Below are positions 59,175 through 64,000 of a stretch of 64,000 bases of DNA, one piece after another. Origin of the DNA: Pterobdella sp. o SKG-2022 (lineage: Eukaryota > Annelida > Clitellata > Hirudinida > Piscicolidae); the NCBI GenBank assembly GCA_964035795.1, contig OZ038320.1:32237783-32301782 (forward strand), written 5' to 3'. The notes under the pieces were generated by a model. It was not told the origin of the DNA and ran no database searches. It was given only the letters and a program-made list of their open reading frames with translations. The position numbers were made by a program, and so were the translations under genes. Positions within the stretch are counted from its first letter, which is position 1; every line of letters begins with the position of its first letter.

Positions 59175-61722
59175 AATAATAACAATAAGTGAAAAATTAA
59201 ATAAAAAAATAATTTTAACGTATCAATTGCATTTTCATGAAGAATTTTTAAATTTTTTATTTCAAAAAATAGACGTAGATGTTATTGCCTAGAACACAAA
59301 GAACAATTCATAATTATTTTTATTATTAACATTATTATTATTCTTATTATTTCAGTTAACAGGCCTATAAAACTTCCCAATTAACAAAAATCAATGAGGT
59401 TCCAATATCATTTTAATGGGAGAATAATAATAAAAATAATAAAACATATAAGAACAATAATAATAATAAAAATAAATAAAAGCTATAACCCTCAAACAAC
59501 GAAAAATATACGATCAAATAATGACACTACTTTGAAAAAATAACAATTGAAAAACTAAATGAAAAATGAAAATAATTGTTTTAAAACTATCATTAACAAT
59601 GAGAACCCAGTTAGAATAAAAAATAAATAAATAAAAGAAAGCAAAGAACGACGTAAATAAATTAAAAGCATAGGAGATTATATAAGATATCCTTAAGTCT
59701 TATTGGCATCACTATCATCACCACATCACTCTTAATAATATGATATCATATGTAAAAATAATAATTTCCTTATATTAATGGAAATATAATAATAATATGA
59801 AAAGATTAATTAATTGAAACAGAATAAAAGAGACAATATATTCGAAATCCTCATCTTTAGAAGAGTGCTACTAACTCACATTAAATTTAGAGCATCCAAC
59901 ACGAATCCATAATCATAATGACAATAACTATAATAATAAAAATAATAGAAAAAATAATCATCATCATGAGAAAAAAATAACTATAATAAGAATAATAATA
60001 AAGACCAGTTTAAAGAACTAACTATAAGAAAAATCACTATAATAAAGTTTTTATAACATTATTTGCTGTATGTTGAAAAAACAGTTTGCAAGTGTAACCA
60101 TGGAGAATTGACGGTATGACACTAGTTGAAATGATAATAGTTGATAAAAATGAAAGTAACGACGTTTGATTGAATTAAAATATTGATTATATAAACAAGT
60201 CATTTTAAAATGCTTTGTAACTAAAATGCAAAACAAGAAAAAACTATGTAATAATATTAATACATAATAAATGATAACAGTGAGAATAATAATAAAAATA
60301 ATAACAATAAAAAAAATAAAAAATGAAATGGAGCATAGAAAAATATATTCATTTGATAAACACACTTTGGACTCATGACAATTTATTCATAACCTGATGC
60401 TGAAACTGTATTGTTTGTGATGAAGAATATTAGTATTTGTTGAAAAATGTGAAGCAAATTCCTTCCGATGAACTTTTTATAGACATCAATAAACTTTGAT
60501 ATGTGCATAACATAATAATGAGAAAGAAAAAAGAAAATAGTGTAAAAATAAAGATCAATAAAATTAAAAAAATTCCTAATAGTTATAACCAGTAAACAAA
60601 ATCAAGAAATTTTGAAACAATAATAATAATAATAAGATTAATGAGAAAAAAATAGGAAAAAACCATGAAATAAAAAAAAACACTAATATAAACAGGAATA
60701 ATATAAATAATAATGAATACCAAGGTCTGAGTCCAATACTAAAGATTAATTAAGACAGTGGTGGTCGTTATCAGGCGCTTTATTTCTAACTTTGAGGAGG
60801 TGGATGGGCAAGTAGTGCATATACAGGTAGATATAGACAGACAGATAGTAAGACACAATATTAGATAAATTCAAATAGAATTTATTATTCAAATATAATT
60901 CCATTTGATCATGAATAATATCAAAAAAAAAAGAAAAAATAATAAAATCATAATAATAGAAATAAAGCAGTATGTACAATTTGCCAAACAAAATTTGTTT
61001 TCAAAACATAATTTCACTTGGCTTAATTAATGACAACGATAACTATTATCATTATTTTTCACAATAATAACAATGATAAATAAATTCTTTATATAATTAA
61101 TCAATATTATATCTAAATTTTTCAAGTTATAAATGAAAAAAATTATTTTTTTTGTTTAAAAAGCAAACTCCTTCTGAGCAGTTTCTACAATACTATTTTG
61201 AGATTTCCTACTTATTTCTATTAGCTTTAATATAATATATACCTATTAGAATTGTTACTATTATCATTATACTAAGTCATAGTCATTATTAGTTATTAAT
61301 ATTAGCCAATGTTTGAATCTCATTATTTCCACATTTTCATCACCATGGTCCCTTTTATTCTTGTTATTGAAAGATAATTAAATACTTAATTGATAAGGAT
61401 CCACAGTATTTCATTATTATTGTTCTTTTTTTTATTATTTTAATTAATTTTAGTTATTGTTATTGAAACATTATGCAATCTCGAATTGGCAACAATGTCT
61501 AATACTTCACCAAAGTTGTTTTTTGTTCTCAATTTTTATCATTTCTTTTTTGATTCAATTTCTATCATTTTTATATCATTGTTGAGTTTTTCCCTTTTTG
61601 TATTTTTTATTTATATTATTATTGTAAGCAGTTAATGTTCTTCTTTATGCCAATAAACTTCTTTTCATTATATACTTTTGTCAATTTTTTTAATAGTTTT
61701 CCTTTAATTATGATTATTATTT

Positions 61723-62862
61723 TTACACAAGTAGCGTGTGATTGGTCAATGGGTTGATAACTGGGACATCTTCTTCAGGAATGAGGGTGAGCACAGCCAT
61801 CATAGCAAAGCCAACAGCTATGAAAACAACCTTGGCTACTGACGTATCTTCTGCATCAATCTCCTCATGGAGGATTTCAAAGAATGTTACATAAATGAAG
61901 GTACCCATTGCAAAGGCTTGTAAGACTCCATTTGTGAGGTCCAACTCGTTGCTTTGATGCCCTGTTTCTGTCATGATTGTTCCAATGGCAACCCCGAGTG
62001 GCATGATAAAGGAACAAACAAGAGATGTGATGAGAAGACGACGAAGTGGAAAGTTTGATTTGACAAACTGTAATCCAAGAGAAAAACCTATAACAATTTC
62101 ATGGCACATGACCGCAAAGAAAAGTTGAATAACAGCTTGGTTGGTGCCTTGTAGACCCACACTCATTCCCTCAAAGATACGATGGAGAGAAAGAGCTAGA
62201 ATGAGAACAAGAGATCGAGTGTTGTGGTGATGTCCATGAGGCCCACTCGAAACAGTGCTACGATGGCTGATGGTGCGAGTTCTTCGTGGAGGTTTCTCAG
62301 TCTGAATGAGATAAAGATCTTCAACTGTTTTGATGCTCTCACTGGTTGGTGTGATGTCTTTCTTCTCGATCAACCTCAAGACTCCATCAGGACCCACCTC
62401 ATGCAGGACTTTGCCATCATCACCAACACATGGAAGGCCCTTCATACATGGTTCACAATTATCACCAGGAGTTCTGCACGATACAGTATTTTTCACCTCA
62501 CCCACCAGTTCCGTCTGTCTAATTGATGATTTGCGGTCTTTGTTTCGTTCTTCATTGCATTTCAATACAATCTTTTCAGCGAACAGAACGAAAAAAAAGC
62601 CAACACCAGTAAGAAGGTCTGCAATGGGGTAGTCCATTGGAAGAGCTTTATGGATCATTTCCCTAACTTCAGGACCCATATGAAGTAAGTAAGTTCCAAA
62701 AAAGATACCTCCTCCTAAGCACATCAAGTAGCTCAAAACTCGTTTTCCTTGTTCTCCTCGTCGGGCGATACATGCCTGCAATTTGAATGGCGCGACAGTT
62801 GCAAGGAGAGGTAAGATAAAAGTTCCTATTAAGGCGAGTATCTTACAAATTAAACGATTCAT
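61723..62862 (-). CDS. ZIP-family zinc transporter (SLC39A1-3-like), single exon
   Basis: Intact 379-residue protein; the start ATG has A at -3. Membrane spans, by eye: 4-26, 42-61, 79-100, 216-238, 246-267, 275-297, 312-331 and 343-361. TM4 carries the signature HRIFEGMSVGLQ (His227, Glu231) and TM5 has CHEIVIGFSLGLQ (His254, Glu255), the intramembrane metal site of the family. TM7 has FAMGTFIYVTFFEIL, typical of the ZIP II group. The cytosolic TM3-TM4 loop holds a His cluster (HGHHH, 209-213) and a Cys cluster (129, 136, 139, 145). The family moves Zn2+, and sometimes Fe2+ or Mn2+, into the cytosol. Lack of introns contrasts with RCC1 and PRMT, so a retrocopy origin is possible. Confidence 0.95.
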   Translation of the reverse strand: MNRLICKILALIGTFILPLLATVAPFKLQACIARRGEQGKRVLSYLMCLGGGIFFGTYLLHMGPEVREMIHKALPMDYPIADLLTGVGFFFVLFAEKIVLKCNEERNKDRKSSIRQTELVGEVKNTVSCRTPGDNCEPCMKGLPCVGDDGKVLHEVGPDGVLRLIEKKDITPTSESIKTVEDLYLIQTEKPPRRTRTISHRSTVSSGPHGHHHNTRSLVLILALSLHRIFEGMSVGLQGTNQAVIQLFFAVMCHEIVIGFSLGLQFVKSNFPLRRLLITSLVCSFIMPLGVAIGTIMTETGHQSNELDLTNGVLQAFAMGTFIYVTFFEILHEEIDAEDTSVAKVVFIAVGFAMMAVLTLIPEEDVPVINPLTNHTLLV

Positions 62863-64000
62863 TTTCCAACTTTTTTGAATTCACTTTTTGTTAGTTTTTC
62901 AAAATTTACGTACGTTTACAACAGGTTGAAACAAACAACGTTAGACAACCGGGATGCAAATTTTGAAGAGGATTAAACAATAACTTCGATTTTTTCAAAA
63001 ACTATGACAAAGTTTTATCAAAAACTAAGAAATACCAGAATACCTCTCGTGCTCGAAATATAAATAAAAAGCGTGACCTTTATATTTATACACTCAACTC
63101 TATATCTAAGATCAAAATTACCTCTTTGCTATTTTTTATTATAATCAAGTTTTTATAAAATTATTTTGAGCTTATAAAAAAATTATTTTAGTAAAATCTA
63201 TTTTGATCAACTAGTTAATTAATTGAATAATTAAAAGATTAGAAATATTATATGGGTCAAATTCAAGGCAAACAGGATTATGAAAAAAAGAATTCCAACT
63301 TTTGTATTTGAATGAATTCATAATGAAAACATTTAGTTTGTATTGTTGCATTTAGTTTATTACGCATTTAATTTGTTTTGTTGTTGGTTTGTATTAAGGA
63401 TAATAAACTGTAAATATTGATGTCTGTAATATATCTTTCAAACAACTTAAATATTCTAGGGTATTTCTGAAAACAACAAATATTTAAATTACATGCATAA
63501 ATATATATTTAAAAATCTAATACTAATAATAGTGAAATATGTAGGCATTGGCATATTACAAACTACGAATGTAACTAAAGTGGCATAAGCTTCGAGAAAT
63601 TCATCACCCATAATTATAATACAAAAAAAAATTTTAAATTATTTAAATAAAAAAATAGCAAACTCCTTATGTACAATATGATCTAGAAGAGAAAAGAATA
63701 AAGGTTCTTTCCAAAAATGCGCGAAAACCTACGTTTAAAACTGTGTTCTACAAAGTTGGTTACACAACATTTTTTTTGTGGTTTTGAGCTTGGAAAAACC
63801 TTCAGTTTATTGGCTAATCTTAGTAACTGATTATCCGTAATGCTTGATAGCTTGAAAATAGGCTAGGTCTTCATGAAGCAAACATTTGAACATTATCAGC
63901 AAAGTCCTATAATCAATGATCCCATTGATTTTAAGCCAGTGCAGATCTCTCTAAAAAGAATTTATAAGAGTACGTTTTCTAGTGCTTGTAATGAGCCTGG
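62863..64000. other. Region upstream of the ZIP gene
   Basis: AT-rich, with the presumed ZIP promoter and 5' UTR on the minus strand. No feature I can support. Confidence 0.6.

Larger units (their letters stand above)
58213..61722. other. AT-rich intergenic region
   Basis: No complete gene is supported. A family-2 palindrome and one small methyltransferase-like frame are listed separately. A weak exon-like stretch on the minus strand at about 59865-59915 (reading HYDYGFVLDALN, followed by GTGAGT) has no partner. Confidence 0.55.

Overview
The window looks like nuclear DNA of an invertebrate animal. It is very AT-rich (roughly a quarter G+C by eye), full of AAT/ATT-type simple repeats, and its genes are split by GT-AG introns. 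The genes are animal-type (a Shaker-class potassium channel, a ZIP zinc transporter, RCC1, a PRMT), and the retroelements (a CR1/L2-like LINE, a Penelope-like GIY-YIG relic) are common in aquatic invertebrates. I cannot name the phylum. Coding exons stand out as islands of higher G+C.

Layout. 1-7.3 kb: intergenic, with minisatellites and one foldback element. 7.40-9.46 kb: one perfect (AGT)n array of about 686 units. 9.95-11.26 kb: a 5'-truncated LINE copy with three nonsense codons, flanked on both sides by ATT microsatellite. 11.3-21.3 kb: AT-rich intergenic DNA. 21.33-23.59 kb (minus): a two-exon Shaker-type Kv channel, reconstructed to 579 residues. 25.46-30.06 kb (minus): a near-complete LINE with intact ORF1 and ORF2. 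32.44-35.08 kb: 80 copies of a 33-bp unit, followed by a unique G+C-richer segment ending in a hairpin. 37.93-38.23 kb: a dense CACATG palindrome array. 40.02-47.07 kb (minus): a 14-exon RCC1 gene, reconstructed to 534 residues. 48.65-49.02 kb (minus): the last exon of an unrecognised gene. 50.1-50.4 kb: a reverse-transcriptase fragment abutting a palindromic element. 51.2-52.2 kb (minus): possible orphan exons. 53.83-56.93 kb (minus): a class I PRMT, closest to PRMT6, with in-frame stops. 57.78-58.21 kb (plus): a Penelope-like GIY-YIG relic. 61.72-62.86 kb (minus): a single-exon ZIP transporter.

The recognised host genes are all on the minus strand but have unrelated jobs (membrane excitability, Ran-GTP production on chromatin, arginine methylation, zinc uptake), so this is ordinary animal gene order and not an operon. 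The most unusual items are the 33-bp array with an embedded 45-unit duplication and element-like tail, the giant pure AGT array, the Kv channel whose S4 lacks one Arg triplet relative to Shaker, and the PRMT gene whose splice phases are intact while conserved codons are stops. All exon models were made by eye from splice signals, phase continuity and remembered family alignments.
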